64,000 nucleotides of DNA from Enterobacterales bacterium CwR94 (GCA_002837195.1 KZ478059.1:682001-746000), one strand, 5' to 3'; positions 19,392-30,298 are shown, counted from the first letter of the stretch. Made by a program: numbers and translations. The notes: generated by a model not told the origin, from the letters alone.

Positions 19392-19481
19392 TTACTGCAT
19401 CAGCATCCAGGCAGCGCTTGCCCACAACACAGTTGAATAGACTAACAGGCTCATCCAGGACACAGGTGTAATATTATTCAT
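19392..19481 (-). CDS. YmiC-like 29-residue membrane protein
   Basis: A 29-residue ORF (MNNITPVSWMSLLVYSTVLW...) with one hydrophobic helix and the pattern SWM-x6-S-x-LWA-x3-W that I recall from E. coli YmiC, encoded at this same place upstream of acnA. The frame is open upstream to 19574, but the ATG at 19481 yields the small-protein form. The ribosome binding site is weak (GTGAG). It ends directly before a strong terminator, which favours it being real. Confidence 0.5.
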   Translation of the reverse strand: MNNITPVSWMSLLVYSTVLWASAAWMLMQ

Positions 19482-19667
19482 AACCGACTCACTTAGGCCA
19501 GACAGGCCTTTCAACGTTGCAATACAGCTCGCTTTGATTAAAGCGACTTCACAATTAAAGCGGTCCGTCGACATCTAAGTGGCAAGTAAGAAGTGCCTTC
19601 GCCAATCCAACAGGCGAGAAGATAAATAACTTTCAGTATTCAGTGTCGTTGCTGCACGAATCAGAAT

Positions 19668-19832
19668 TTATTTGTGTTTATCATCGATAAGCGATTCGAT
19701 GAAACTCTTTTGCAGGTCGTTTAAGCCCCATGCTGAAGGGATTTCAACTTTCTCTGCTTTCTTCGAACTGTAGTAGCGCGTCTTTAACTTGCTGACCGTT
19801 TGCGTTTTGCGGCTTTCGGTGTGTTCCATCAT
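19668..19832 (-). CDS. Small basic protein downstream of ymiA
   Basis: The 54-residue ORF (MMEHTESRKTQTVSKLKTRYY...) begins 2 bases after the ymiA stop (TAACCATG) and should be coupled to it. It is hydrophilic with a basic N-terminal half and an acidic C-terminus. E. coli carries an uncharacterised small gene in this slot (yciX), but I cannot confirm homology from memory. No function can be suggested. Confidence 0.55.
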   Translation of the reverse strand: MMEHTESRKTQTVSKLKTRYYSSKKAEKVEIPSAWGLNDLQKSFIESLIDDKHK

Positions 19833-19834
19833 GG

Positions 19835-19993
19835 TTAACCCCACAAGCGCCAGATAGCCAGCGCAACAACAACCCAGAACAATGCTGAAGCAGCGAATAC
19901 CGCCAACCATGCTTTGCGTTTCAGATCGCTGCTACGCTCAACCTTGGTGGTTTTTTCCCGAAAATCGGGTTGTACAGATAATCTTGTCGCCAT
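19835..19993 (-). CDS. ymiA: YmiA-family small membrane protein
   Basis: This 52-residue ORF reads MATRLSVQPDFREK... and ends in a basic LKRKAWLAVF segment followed by one hydrophobic helix with LFWVVVAL and a final WRLWG. The C-terminal half is nearly identical to E. coli YmiA (KRKAWLAVFLGSALFWVVVA), encoded at the same location between cysB and acnA. It is a predicted single-pass inner-membrane protein of unknown function and heads a two-gene operon. Confidence 0.85.
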   Translation of the reverse strand: MATRLSVQPDFREKTTKVERSSDLKRKAWLAVFAASALFWVVVALAIWRLWG

Positions 19994-20439
19994 AGTTTTT
20001 GATAATCACTCTCAATAAATCGATTGTTAACACCAATCAAGAATTAGGACGAATCCTAATCAATCTATCATTGGAAATCCAGTAATTTTTATTGAGTTGG
20101 ACGATTAATACTATTAATCAAAATTAGCGTCTTTCCGAAGCCCATTTTAATCAATCTGATAAATATTAATTATTCCTTAACTCAAATATCCGTAAACATA
20201 TGTCAACTTAATACCACAAGTTATTACAGTTGATTACCGTACTCCTTAGCGGGTGCGCCCTGCCGGGTCGCGTTAAGTAGAGTATGGGATTTATCCGATG
20301 GCATCGCAAAGGGCGACATTGAATTTTGTGAACTGATTAGCGTTTAATGAATAACAAACAAAAAACATGTGATAGATGTTTCATTTACAGCTACGTAATA
20401 AATAGATTTAAACGATTAAAGCGATGGGAAATAATGATT
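19994..20439. other. AT-rich intergenic region between ymiA and cysB
   Basis: About 450 bases without a credible ORF. The part next to ymiA is AT-rich with repeated TTAATCAA/GATTAAT-like words and must hold the ymiA promoter. I found no RNA gene or mobile-element signature. Confidence 0.5.
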
Positions 20440-20458
20440 GAGGCCGTATTACGGCCTC
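20440..20458 (-). terminator. Stem-loop after cysB
   Basis: GAGGCCGT-ATT-ACGGCCTC is a perfect 8 bp stem 22 bases past the cysB stop; the T-tract on the minus strand is weak. Confidence 0.6.
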
Positions 20459-20480
20459 GTTAATAAAAAGATCGAATTGT

Positions 20481-21518
<1,038 letters not shown>

Positions 21519-21615
21519 CTAATGCCAATTAATAATAAGAAAGTGCGTTTCTATAACAACTATATCATTTATCAACGGGATGTATAGCGCAGGTGCAGGA
21601 ATTGCAGAGAAGTGT

Positions 21616-21639
21616 GGAGCTGGCAGGAATGCCAGCTCC
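21616..21639 (-). terminator. Terminator after topA
   Basis: GGAGCTGGCA / TGCCAGCTCC forms a perfect 10 bp stem about 10 bases after the topA stop. Confidence 0.65.
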
Positions 21640-21649
21640 AGTGAGGAGA

Positions 21650-24247
21650 TTATTTCTTCGCTTCGGCCCATTTGCCGTCAACAAAAAAGGCCGAGAAGCC
21701 TGTCGCTTTACCCTCTTTTTCAGCGCTGACATATTGCTGCTTCGTCTTACGACTAAAGCGAACAACGGTCTTATTGCCTTCAGCATCTTCCGTGGGCGCA
21801 TCAGCTAAATACTTCAGTTTTTCTGGTAAACGCTCACGAAAACGTTGCAACTCTTCCACCAGCGGCGCACGCGTTTCGCGGGATTTAGGGAAAGTATTCG
21901 CTGCCAGGAAAACGCCCGCTGCACCATCACGCAGGACAAAATAGGCATCGGATTTCTCGCAAGGGAGCTCCGGTAATGGCACTGGATCTTCTTTTGGCGG
22001 TGCAACTTCACCGCTACGCAAGATTTTACGGGTGTTTTTACAAGCCTCGTTGGTGCATCCCATATACTTACCAAAACGCCCCATCTTGAGGTGCATTTCA
22101 GAACCGCATTTTTCGCACTCCACGATAGGCCCATCGTAGCCTTTGATACGGAACTCACCCTGCTCAATTTCATAACCATCACACTGCGGATTATTACCGC
22201 AAACATGCAATTTACGTTGGTTATCGATCAAATAGCTGTCCATCGCAGTGCCACATTTATGGCAACGGTGGCGCTTAAGCAACGCGTTGGTTTCCGCATC
22301 ATCCCCTTCCAGCACGTTCAGTACTTCATTTTCTGGGATCAGGTTAATGGTTTGCTTGCACCGCTCTTTTGGTGGCAATGCATAGCCAGAACATCCCAGG
22401 AACACGCCAGTACTGGCGGTACGAATACCCATATTACGAGAACAGGTTGGGCAATCAATGGTCGTTTGTACCATCTGATTCGGTTGCATGCCCCCTTCTT
22501 CCGGATCTTTTTCAGCCTGTTGCAGTTGATCGCTGAAATCCGTGAAGAATTGGTCAAGCACGCCTTTCCACTCAGCCTCGTTATTGGCCACTTTGTCGAG
22601 GTTGTCTTCCATTTTTGCGGTGAAATCGTAATTCATTAACTCGCGGAAGTTATCTTCCAGGCGGTCAGTAACGATCTCCCCCATTTTTTCGGCATAGAAG
22701 CGACGGCTTTCAACCCGCACATAACCGCGATCTTGAATGGTTGAGATAATGGAGGCATAGGTTGAAGGACGGCCAATACCTCTTTTTTCCAACTCACGCA
22801 CCAGTGATGCTTCTGAAAAACGCGCAGGAGGTTTGGTGAAATGCTGGCTGGGTTTCAGCTCAATCAACGCTAACGTATCACCCACATTCACAGCCGGTAA
22901 CGTGCGGTCTTCATCGCCTTTACGCAGTGCAGGCATCACACGCGTCCAGCCGTCAAAACGCAAAATGCGCCCACGGGCTTTCAGTTTGAATTCCCCGGCG
23001 GTCACGGTCAGCGTTGTGGAGTCGTATTGCGCCTGAACCATCTGACAGGCCACAAATTGCCGCCAGATCAACTGATAAAGTTTTTGCGCGTCAGCTTCCA
23101 TATCTTTCAGGCTCTCAGCCAGAATTTTCACATCTGAAGGACGAATCGCTTCGTGCGCTTCCTGTGAATTTTCTTTGCTGGTGTACTGATTCGGTGCCTT
23201 TGGCAGATATTTATCGCCAAACTCCGCACTAATGTAGTCGCGCGCCATGGTAACGGCATCCTGACTCAGGTTGGTTGAGTCAGTACGCATATAGGTAATG
23301 TGGCCCGCTTCATAGAGACGCTGCGCCATCATCATGGTTTTTTTCACGCCAAAACTGAGACGTGTACTGGCCGCTTGTTGCAGCGTTGAGGTAATAAACG
23401 GCGCGCTCGGCTTGCTGCTGGTTGGCTTGTCTTCACGATCGCTAACGGTATAACGCGCTTTCTCAAGCAGGCTGACCGCGGCATGCGTTTCATCACCACT
23501 CACTGGGCGGAAAGGGGTGTCGCCACGATGCGTCACTTGCATCGGCAGCCCATCACCTTTCGGTGTGTTGAGATCGGCCGCGATTTCCCAGAACTCTTCA
23601 GGGACGAACGCCTTAATCTCGCGTTCCCGTTCCACCACTAAACGAACGGCAACGGACTGCACACGCCCGGCAGAAAGGCCGCGCGCCACTTTTTTCCACA
23701 GCAAAGGAGAAACCATGTAACCCACAACGCGATCCATAAATCGACGCGCTTGCTGTGCATTGACACGATCAATGTTTAATTCTGTTGGCTTATCAAACGC
23801 CTGACGGATCGCATTCTTCGTGATCTCGTTAAAGACCACACGACTGTAGCGTTTTTCGTCGCCACCAATGACTTCCCGCAGGTGCCAGGCGATGGCTTCC
23901 CCTTCGCGGTCAAGGTCGGTTGCGAGATAGATATGATCGGCATTCTGGGCCAGCGATTGCAGTTCAGAGACCACTTTTTCCTTACCCGGAAGGATTTGAT
24001 AATCCGCTTCCCATCCGTGATAAGGGTCTACGCCCATGCGATTGACCAGCGCGGTGCGCTCGTCTTTTTTCTCTTTCTTTCCGGTTTTACTGGTTGCAGA
24101 GTCAGCGCTCTTTTTAACCGTTGAGCCACTGGTCGGCAAATCACGGATATGACCCACGCTGGATTTCACAACGTAGTCATTCCCCAGATATTTATTGATC
24201 GTTTTGGCCTTTGCCGGGGACTCAACTATTACGAGAGCTTTACCCAT
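21650..24247 (-). CDS. topA: DNA topoisomerase I
   Basis: TopA relaxes negative supercoils. At 865 residues it equals the E. coli protein. The Toprim acidic triad is at D111, D113 and E115 ([10 protein letters not shown]), the nucleophile is Y319 ([12 protein letters not shown]), and three C-terminal zinc ribbons start near residue 599 ([27 protein letters not shown]), followed by ribbon domains. It is transcribed alone from a wide upstream region. Confidence 0.98.
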   Translation of the reverse strand: MGKALVIVESPAKAKTINKYLGNDYVVKSSVGHIRDLPTSGSTVKKSADSATSKTGKKEKKDERTALVNRMGVDPYHGWEADYQILPGKEKVVSELQSLAQNADHIYLATDLDREGEAIAWHLREVIGGDEKRYSRVVFNEITKNAIRQAFDKPTELNIDRVNAQQARRFMDRVVGYMVSPLLWKKVARGLSAGRVQSVAVRLVVEREREIKAFVPEEFWEIAADLNTPKGDGLPMQVTHRGDTPFRPVSGDETHAAVSLLEKARYTVSDREDKPTSSKPSAPFITSTLQQAASTRLSFGVKKTMMMAQRLYEAGHITYMRTDSTNLSQDAVTMARDYISAEFGDKYLPKAPNQYTSKENSQEAHEAIRPSDVKILAESLKDMEADAQKLYQLIWRQFVACQMVQAQYDSTTLTVTAGEFKLKARGRILRFDGWTRVMPALRKGDEDRTLPAVNVGDTLALIELKPSQHFTKPPARFSEASLVRELEKRGIGRPSTYASIISTIQDRGYVRVESRRFYAEKMGEIVTDRLEDNFRELMNYDFTAKMEDNLDKVANNEAEWKGVLDQFFTDFSDQLQQAEKDPEEGGMQPNQMVQTTIDCPTCSRNMGIRTASTGVFLGCSGYALPPKERCKQTINLIPENEVLNVLEGDDAETNALLKRHRCHKCGTAMDSYLIDNQRKLHVCGNNPQCDGYEIEQGEFRIKGYDGPIVECEKCGSEMHLKMGRFGKYMGCTNEACKNTRKILRSGEVAPPKEDPVPLPELPCEKSDAYFVLRDGAAGVFLAANTFPKSRETRAPLVEELQRFRERLPEKLKYLADAPTEDAEGNKTVVRFSRKTKQQYVSAEKEGKATGFSAFFVDGKWAEAKK

Positions 24248-24639
24248 ATTTACCTTTACCTGATTATACGTCTAAGTGTTTGTCGCAGAGCGGCCCTCAA
24301 TGGCGATGCGCTTAATATATTGCGTCACTTTGCGTGCAATTCAACCCGTCAAAACCTGTTCTGCGGGAGTACAATTTAACATCAGTAACCCAATGATAAA
24401 ATGGCACTTTATTCATCAATTTGCCACGTCCTTGCTGCCAGAGGTCTCGCAATTTATGCCCGAAACCCGAATCGCCCACACTGTACCTGATAAAATCCGA
24501 TACGCAACTTAATTAGCACTGAAGCCCTTTTTGCGCCAGTTTCCGGTAAACAAAACGCCTCAACGCTTTATATCGCCTCGCTCGGCTTTCTTCCCTACAA
24601 TGGTCGTAATATAGAAGAGAAATGCCGAGAGGATAAAAA
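24248..24639. other. Divergent promoter region of topA and yciN
   Basis: About 390 bases with no credible gene; frames here are short and unlike known proteins. In E. coli topA has several promoters in this position, including a heat-shock one. I cannot assign individual elements. Confidence 0.45.
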
Positions 24640-24888
24640 ATGCATCCCCAGAGTCGTGCCATCGATAAACAGACGCTATTGCAACTCGCCCGTCAGCGCT
24701 TGCATGCCATCGTGCCCAATCAACCAGAGTTCACAGTAACGGATGTGCAACAACGTGACGGCGTACTGATCTTCAAAGGCGAGTATTTTTTGGACGCACA
24801 AGGATTGCCCAGTGACAAAACGCAGCAGGTTTTCAATGTGTTCAAATTGTTGGCCACAGAACTGTCCCCCCACTGGCATCTGAAGTAA
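24640..24888 (+). CDS. yciN: DUF2498 small protein YciN
   Basis: The 82-residue protein matches E. coli YciN (83 aa), for example in VTDVQQRDGVLIFKGEYFLD, AQGLP and VFNVFKLLA. It is soluble, with an alpha/beta pattern and no signal peptide. Its function is unknown. It has an AGAGG ribosome binding site, sits divergent from topA as in E. coli, and ends at a shared stem-loop with sohB. Confidence 0.93.
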   Translation: MHPQSRAIDKQTLLQLARQRLHAIVPNQPEFTVTDVQQRDGVLIFKGEYFLDAQGLPSDKTQQVFNVFKLLATELSPHWHLK

Positions 24889-24889
24889 A

Positions 24890-24911
24890 AAGGGTGGCTA
24901 TCGCCACCCTT
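24890..24911. terminator. Bidirectional terminator between yciN and sohB
   Basis: AAGGGTGGC-TATC-GCCACCCTT, a 9 bp stem between convergent genes. Confidence 0.8.
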
Positions 24912-24929
24912 CCCTGATGCCTTTTGCTT

Positions 24930-25976
24930 TCACAGCAACGGTTTTTCGCCGCGCTGCCACCAGCGCAACAAAACGCGCTCTGCGCTGGCTGCAGCACTTT
25001 GCGTAAAACGATCCATGACTTTTTTCCGCCGCGCATAGCGCACGCCAATCACATCAAAAGCGGCCATTTCGGTAATGATGTAATCATCGCTGGTGCCCAG
25101 CACATCAACCAGCCCTTTTTCCAGCGCCTGCTTACCAAACCAGTGTTCGCCCGTTGCAACGCTGTGAATATCCAGACTCGGGCGCATTTCATGGACGAAG
25201 TCTTTAAACAGTTGGTGAGTCTCGTTTAAATCTTCGCGAAACTTGCTGCGACCTTGTTCGGTATTCTCTCCAAACATGGTTAGCGTGCGCTTGTATTCAC
25301 CCGCGGTGTGCAACTCAAGATCGATGTCATTGCGCTTAAGAAGACGGCTAAAGTTGGGGATCTGCGCGACAACACCAATCGAACCTACGATAGCAAAAGG
25401 CGCGGCGACAATGCGGTCTGCAACACAGGCCATCATATAACCGCCACTCGCAGCCACTTTGTCTACTGCTGCAGTCAAGCGAATGCCTTTATCGCGAATA
25501 CGTTGCAGCTGCGAAGCAGCGAGGCCATAGCCATGTACCACACCGCCGGGACTCTCAAGTCGAATCAGCACTTCATCATTTGGTGTCGCAACCGCCAGCA
25601 CGGCAGAAACTTCTTCGCGCAGTGAACTGACCTCTTCTGCGCCCATGCTACCTTTGAAATCAATCACATACAGCGTCGATTTACTCTCAGGTTGCTGACC
25701 TGACTTTGCACGCTGTTTGGCCGCTTTTGCTTCCAGTTTTTCCTCTTTTTTACGCGTTTTTAACCAGGCTTTCTGATCGTGATGCTTCATTTTTGCCAGC
25801 ATCATCCCTTCTTTCATCTCACGATAGTTATCACTGAGATCGGTTAACTTAAGTTGCCCCGGTTGTCCTTTTTTACGCTGTGTAATATTGGTCACAATCA
25901 ACGCAATGGCGGCAACGGCCACAACCAAAGTGACTATTTTGGCCAGAAACAGGCCATATGAAGTTAATAATTCCAC
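24930..25976 (-). CDS. sohB: Inner-membrane serine peptidase SohB (S49)
   Basis: The 348-residue protein belongs to the SppA/SohB family. An N-terminal membrane segment (about 5-28) precedes a charged linker rich in Lys and Glu and the peptidase domain. The catalytic serine lies in KVAASGGYMMACVADR and the general-base lysine in HTAGEYKRTLTMFG. SohB was found as a multicopy suppressor of a degP mutant in E. coli. It is monocistronic. Confidence 0.96.
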   Translation of the reverse strand: MELLTSYGLFLAKIVTLVVAVAAIALIVTNITQRKKGQPGQLKLTDLSDNYREMKEGMMLAKMKHHDQKAWLKTRKKEEKLEAKAAKQRAKSGQQPESKSTLYVIDFKGSMGAEEVSSLREEVSAVLAVATPNDEVLIRLESPGGVVHGYGLAASQLQRIRDKGIRLTAAVDKVAASGGYMMACVADRIVAAPFAIVGSIGVVAQIPNFSRLLKRNDIDLELHTAGEYKRTLTMFGENTEQGRSKFREDLNETHQLFKDFVHEMRPSLDIHSVATGEHWFGKQALEKGLVDVLGTSDDYIITEMAAFDVIGVRYARRKKVMDRFTQSAAASAERVLLRWWQRGEKPLL

Positions 25977-26139
25977 AAATTCCGCCTTGTAAACATCTTG
26001 TTAGGGGTCTCGAACAGTGTAACCGAGCAACAGGCCATCGTCGCCTGTTACCCTCTGCATTTGCGCGTCGAGTTTGTATTGTTCTGTAAGTTCAGGCATA
26101 AAGCTCTGACTCTTTCCGCATTCACTCCTGGAGGACGTC

Positions 26140-26919
26140 ATGCCCAGCGCATTCAGCCTTGATTACCAGCCCCCGACTACGTTGCTTCATCAGCGCATTA
26201 TTCTCGTGACCGGCGCCAGTGACGGCATTGGGCGCGAAGCAGCATTAAGTTATGCGCGATTGGGCGCCCGTCTGATTTTGCTTGGCCGTAATACATCAAA
26301 ATTGCACAGCGTGGCTACACAAATCACTGCTGCCGGTGGTTTACCTGCCGAGACATTTACGCTGGATTTGGATGGCGCGACCCCCGAACAGTGCCAACAG
26401 TTGGCTGACAACATTGCCCGCCAAGTGCCGCATTTGGACGGCGTACTGCACAACGCAGGCTTATTGGGTGAAGTGGCACCGATGACCGAGCAGACCCCAG
26501 CTATTTGGCAACAGGTGATGCGCGTTAATATCGACAGCACGTTCTTTTTGACGCAGGCGCTGCTGCCTTTATTGTTGAAATCACCTGCCGCCTCCTTGAT
26601 TTTTACCACCTCAAGCGTAGGTCGCCAGGCGCGCGCGCAGTGGGGGGCTTACTCCGTTTCGAAATTTGCCACAGAAGGAATGATGCAGGTACTCGCCGAT
26701 GAATATCAGCATACCCACCTACGCGTTAACTGCATTAATCCCGGTGGAACCCGAACGAAGATGCGTGCCAGTGCCTTCCCTGATGAGAATGCGGACAAAC
26801 TCAAGACCCCCGCCGAGATTATGCCACTTTATCAGTGGCTGATGGGGGACGACAGTCGAGGCATCAATGGGCAAAGTCTGGACGCACAACCCGGTCGTAA
26901 AGCGGGGCCAGCAGAGTAA
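26140..26919 (+). CDS. yciK: Short-chain dehydrogenase YciK
   Basis: A 259-residue SDR-family oxidoreductase with the NAD(P)-binding TGASDGIG motif (about 25-32), NAG motif (HNAGLLG), catalytic Ser in FTTSSVG and YxxxK (YSVSKFATEG). The substrate is unknown. GGAGGA precedes the ATG. Its stop codon overlaps the btuR start (TAATG), so the two form an operon as in E. coli. Confidence 0.96.
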   Translation: MPSAFSLDYQPPTTLLHQRIILVTGASDGIGREAALSYARLGARLILLGRNTSKLHSVATQITAAGGLPAETFTLDLDGATPEQCQQLADNIARQVPHLDGVLHNAGLLGEVAPMTEQTPAIWQQVMRVNIDSTFFLTQALLPLLLKSPAASLIFTTSSVGRQARAQWGAYSVSKFATEGMMQVLADEYQHTHLRVNCINPGGTRTKMRASAFPDENADKLKTPAEIMPLYQWLMGDDSRGINGQSLDAQPGRKAGPAE

Positions 26920-27512
26920 TGACGGATAATCAGCGACACCAACAGCGCCAACAGCGTCTGAAAGAGAAAGTGGACGCCCGAGTTGCCGCAGCGACCGAAC
27001 AGCGTGGTATTTTGATCGTCTTTACGGGAAACGGTAAGGGCAAAACCACCGCCGCGTTTGGTACGGTCACGCGCGCGGTCGGTCACGGCTTACGGGCTGC
27101 TGTCATTCAGTTTATTAAAGGGGAATGGCCGAACGGTGAGCGCAATCTCCTGGAGCCCGCTGGCGTTGAATTTCAGGTTATGGCCACCGGTTTTACATGG
27201 GATACTCAGAATCGCGAAACCGACACCGCAGCCTGTGTTGCCGTCTGGCAGCACGGCAAGCGCATGTTGCAAGATGAGACTGTGGACTTAGTGGTCCTCG
27301 ATGAGCTGACCTATATGGTGAGCCTGGATTACTTGCCCCTTGAGGAAGTCCTCACCGCACTGGAAAACAGACCAGCACATCAGACAGTGATTATCACTGG
27401 GCGCGGCTGCCATCGGGAGATAACAGAGCGAGCGGACACGGTGACCGAAATGCGGCCAATCAAACATGCTTTTGATGCAGGGATTCAGGCACAGCAAGGA
27501 ATTGACTGGTAA
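26919..27512 (+). CDS. btuR: Cob(I)alamin adenosyltransferase
   Basis: BtuR (CobO/CobA type) attaches the adenosyl group to corrinoids in B12 salvage and synthesis. The 197-residue protein has the P-loop TGNGKGKTTAAFG, the GEWPNGER segment and LDELTYMVSLDYL, all typical of the family. It is translationally coupled to yciK and followed by a strong bidirectional terminator. Confidence 0.97.
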   Translation: MTDNQRHQQRQQRLKEKVDARVAAATEQRGILIVFTGNGKGKTTAAFGTVTRAVGHGLRAAVIQFIKGEWPNGERNLLEPAGVEFQVMATGFTWDTQNRETDTAACVAVWQHGKRMLQDETVDLVVLDELTYMVSLDYLPLEEVLTALENRPAHQTVIITGRGCHREITERADTVTEMRPIKHAFDAGIQAQQGIDW

Positions 27513-27513
27513 A

Positions 27514-27537
27514 AAAGGGCATCTTACGATGCCCTTT
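27514..27537. terminator. Bidirectional terminator between btuR and rluB
   Basis: AAAGGGCATC-TTAC-GATGCCCTTT, a perfect 10 bp stem with flanking A and T runs. Confidence 0.9.
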
Positions 27538-27541
27538 CTGC

Positions 27542-28408
27542 TTAACGCTTTGTGTTACTGCGGCGTGTGCTGCTCACCTGCGAATGTCGTTTTACAGCAC
27601 GACGGATCTGATTCGCTTTGGTGCGGCGGCGGTCTTTTTCCAACGGCACCTTACTGACGGTTTCAGCCTGCAAACCGACCATCTCACGCAGATAGTTAAC
27701 CGGCTCCAGCGTGAGTTCAGTCCAGCCACCACGTGGCAGCCCTTTTGGCAGGTCGATGTCGCCGTAACGTACACGGATCAGGCGGCTGACCTGTACACCG
27801 ACCGCTTCCCACAAACGGCGCACTTCGCGGTTACGCCCTTCCGTTAAGGTCACGGTATACCACTGGTTAATGCCTTCACCACCGGTAAACTTGATGGTTT
27901 TAAAGGAGGCCGGACCATCTTCAAGCTGCACGCCTTTTGACAATTGGCGTAGCTTTTCATCATCCACTTGCCCAAACACGCGCACTGCGTACTCGCGCTC
28001 TACTTCACGGCTGGGGTGCATTAATCGGTTTGCCAGTTCACCGTCGGTCGTAAACAACAGCAAACCGCTGGTGTTGATATCCAGACGCCCCACGGCAATC
28101 CAGCGCGCAGCGCGCAATTTAGGCAAACGATCAAAAACGGTAGGACGCCCTTCAGGATCATTGCGCGTACACAGCTCACCTTCAGGTTTGTAGTAAGCCA
28201 ATACGCGGCACACTTCGGTGACCGACTCGGTCACGGAAACCAAGTGGCTATCTATGCGGATCTTTAATGATTTGTCGGCTTCGATACGATCGCCCAGTGT
28301 GGCGAGTTTGCCGTTGACGCTTACGCGGCCTGCAACAATCATGGCTTCGATTTCACGACGGGAACCGTGGCCCGCACGCGCTAACACTTTCTGTAACTTT
28401 TCGCTCAT
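27542..28408 (-). CDS. rluB: 23S rRNA pseudouridine-2605 synthase
   Basis: RluB modifies U2605 in helix 89-90 of 23S rRNA. Starting at 28408 ([18 protein letters not shown]) it has 288 residues, with an N-terminal S4 RNA-binding domain, catalytic Asp in [14 protein letters not shown], and a basic C-terminal tail ([18 protein letters not shown]). The 11-residue upstream extension lacks family support. A TATAAT sequence on the minus strand at 28495-28500 is a candidate -10. Confidence 0.97.
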   Translation of the reverse strand: MSEKLQKVLARAGHGSRREIEAMIVAGRVSVNGKLATLGDRIEADKSLKIRIDSHLVSVTESVTEVCRVLAYYKPEGELCTRNDPEGRPTVFDRLPKLRAARWIAVGRLDINTSGLLLFTTDGELANRLMHPSREVEREYAVRVFGQVDDEKLRQLSKGVQLEDGPASFKTIKFTGGEGINQWYTVTLTEGRNREVRRLWEAVGVQVSRLIRVRYGDIDLPKGLPRGGWTELTLEPVNYLREMVGLQAETVSKVPLEKDRRRTKANQIRRAVKRHSQVSSTRRSNTKR

Positions 28409-28523
28409 GGCGCTTCCTCTTGTCGCCTTCCCAGGCGTCACTGGTACTGATAAAAATATTATTTATCAATAACTTAAATTATTTAACGGGGGCTATTATA
28501 CAGGTTTTAAGCTATAGAGTAAC

Positions 28524-28811
28524 GTGAATTATCCGCCGCCGACTCAGTTAATGACTGAACGGCATAACGCCTGCAATTTGCCTTCATTCCTGAGCGCCGC
28601 AGATCGCTCCCCTGCTTTCCAAATTAGTATATTAAATGCCCTTTTAAGACTTACTCAATATCTCTTGCTACCCAGCCAGGATTTTGGCCGATACATTGAC
28701 TCACTTAAGCCAATTTTCCTGACTGACATCGCGCACCAACATCAAATCATCAGAAAGTTAACGCAGCGGATTGAGTTAATTCTGGATCAATACAGCTATT
28801 TCATCCATTGA
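28524..28811 (+). CDS. Hypothetical small helical protein
   Basis: A GTG-started 95-residue frame (or 86 residues from ATG 28551) between rluB and the trypsin-like gene. The translation is predicted helical with leucine-rich stretches (ISILNALLRLTQYLLL, IIRKLTQRIELILDQ) and no signal peptide or known domain. Neither start has a good ribosome binding site. It could be a lineage-specific gene or a chance frame; I do not recognise it. Confidence 0.35.
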   Translation: MNYPPPTQLMTERHNACNLPSFLSAADRSPAFQISILNALLRLTQYLLLPSQDFGRYIDSLKPIFLTDIAHQHQIIRKLTQRIELILDQYSYFIH

Positions 28812-29024
28812 CTGTTATTTAATTTGCCCGTGGCTTAATTACGCGTAAAATTTCCACAGATGAAACAGCGCCACACCCTAATTAATTAAATAAATTTAAT
28901 CATCAAATTTTAATAATACTTCTGCTCTCTGTTTCATCAGAATAATGGGCCCCAAGGCCTTCCTATATTTGCGTGCCTCAACTCCTCACCAGGGATTTAC
29001 TGGCACGCCATTGAGAATCGAATC
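28812..29024. other. AT-rich promoter region of the trypsin-like lipoprotein gene
   Basis: About 210 AT-rich bases, including AATTAATTAAATAAATTTAATC near 28879-28900. This is the likely promoter area for the gene at 29025. No terminator-quality hairpin or RNA gene is seen. Confidence 0.35.
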
Positions 29025-29651
29025 ATGCAAACATTACGCTATGCGTCTGCGCTGGCTGTGCTGTTGCTGACGGGATGCTCCGTGGGCGATTATCAGTACA
29101 GCCGTGAGGCGATGGATAAGGTGGATATGAATTTCACCGGCATTCCAACTCTTTTAGGTATAGGCACACTGGGCTCCAGTATTCCTATCACATCTGAATA
29201 CAGTCTGACCGCCGCGCACGTTGCCAAATATTCTGTACAACGCGTCAAGGCCTATCATCCCTATTGTGATTTAGCGATTATTTATCATAAGAATACACTG
29301 CAATCCCTGCCAAAATTTCGCAGCAGTGGTATTGGCGATACTGTAAAAATGTATGGCTACAGTTTTATTTCCGCCATGCCAGTGGAATCAAGCGGCGTTA
29401 ATTTAGCGCAGACAGGCATTCGCAATAGCTGGAATAAACGCCCCTGCACTGCATTTGCCACCAATGCTGGCGTGGTCAAAGGCATGTCCGGTGGTGCGGT
29501 CTACAATCAGGATGACACCATCGGTGGCGTGATTGTGGGGTTCAGCGACCAAATTAAAAACCATCGCAATGGCAAAGTGGTATTAAAGGATGTCTCGCTT
29601 TACATCCCCTATACCAACTTTAAAGAGTGGCTGAAACAGTCCACCAGTTGA
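29025..29651 (+). CDS. Trypsin-like serine protease lipoprotein
   Basis: The 208-residue protein has a lipoprotein signal peptide ending in LLTGC (Cys18). The mature part shows a compact chymotrypsin-like triad: His65 in SLTAAHVAK, Asp82 in YCDLAIIY and Ser155 in VKGMSGGAVYN. The His-Asp gap of 17 residues is shorter than in most S1 enzymes. No PDZ domain is present, so it is not DegP-like. The +2 residue is Ser, which favours outer-membrane sorting. It is absent from the E. coli block and has no operon partner. The substrate is unknown; a non-proteolytic role is possible. Confidence 0.8.
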   Translation: MQTLRYASALAVLLLTGCSVGDYQYSREAMDKVDMNFTGIPTLLGIGTLGSSIPITSEYSLTAAHVAKYSVQRVKAYHPYCDLAIIYHKNTLQSLPKFRSSGIGDTVKMYGYSFISAMPVESSGVNLAQTGIRNSWNKRPCTAFATNAGVVKGMSGGAVYNQDDTIGGVIVGFSDQIKNHRNGKVVLKDVSLYIPYTNFKEWLKQSTS

Positions 29652-29677
29652 TGAACTGCATTACTGCCTAAAGGCAA

Positions 29678-30298
29678 TTACATGAAGGGATGGGGATCTC
29701 CGGCACCTTCACGCACCACCACGGGCGTGTCATCGGTCAGATCGATAACGGTAGTAGGTTGTTGTCCCAGGGTGCCGCCATGGATAATCAAATCGACCAG
29801 CTTACCTAGCTGCTCTTTGATATCCTCGGGATCGGACTCCGTGAATTCGTTGCCGGGCAGCATCAAGGAGGTAGACATCAATGGCTCGTTCAGCTCTTCC
29901 AGCAGCGCTAACGCAATCGGATTAGAAGGCACACGCAAGCCAATGGTTTTACGCTTATCATTCATCAATCGACGCGGCACCTCTTTCGTCGCTTTTAAAA
30001 TAAAGGTGTAGTTTCCGGGCGTGTTGTTTTTGATTAAACGGAAGGCGGTGTTATCCACATGCGAGTAAGTAGATAGCTCCGATAAATCCCGACATACCAA
30101 CGTGAAGTTATGATTGCCATCCAGTTGGCGAATGCGGCAAATCCGCTCCATCGCATTCTTATCTTCCAATAAGCATCCCAATGCATACCCGGAATCTGTC
30201 GGGTAGACAATCACCGATCCTTTCTTGATCAGTTCAACCGCTTGTTTTATCTGACGCGGTTGCGGGTTATCAGGATGGATATAAAAAAACTGACTCAT
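29678..30298 (-). CDS. yciO: YrdC/Sua5-like protein YciO
   Basis: The 206-residue protein has the YrdC fold (VIVYPTDSGYALGCLLEDK, GLRVPSNPIALALLEE, VDLIIHGG). YrdC and Sua5 make threonylcarbamoyl-AMP for tRNA t6A; YciO is the paralogue whose role is less clear. Its ATG overlaps the rnm stop by 4 bases, so it is translationally coupled to rnm. Confidence 0.94.
   Translation of the reverse strand: MSQFFYIHPDNPQPRQIKQAVELIKKGSVIVYPTDSGYALGCLLEDKNAMERICRIRQLDGNHNFTLVCRDLSELSTYSHVDNTAFRLIKNNTPGNYTFILKATKEVPRRLMNDKRKTIGLRVPSNPIALALLEELNEPLMSTSLMLPGNEFTESDPEDIKEQLGKLVDLIIHGGTLGQQPTTVIDLTDDTPVVVREGAGDPHPFM

Noticed and set aside
20440-20458. Palindromic GAGGCCGT...ACGGCCTC as a possible REP element
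   Set aside because: It is a single copy located just after cysB and fits a terminator stem better.
22091-22639. Plus-strand 182-residue ORF inside topA
   Set aside because: It covers the conserved zinc-ribbon region of TopA on the opposite strand and matches nothing known.
24276-24512. 78-residue ORF in the topA-yciN gap
   Set aside because: No ribosome binding site, no recognisable domain, and it overlaps the expected topA promoter region.
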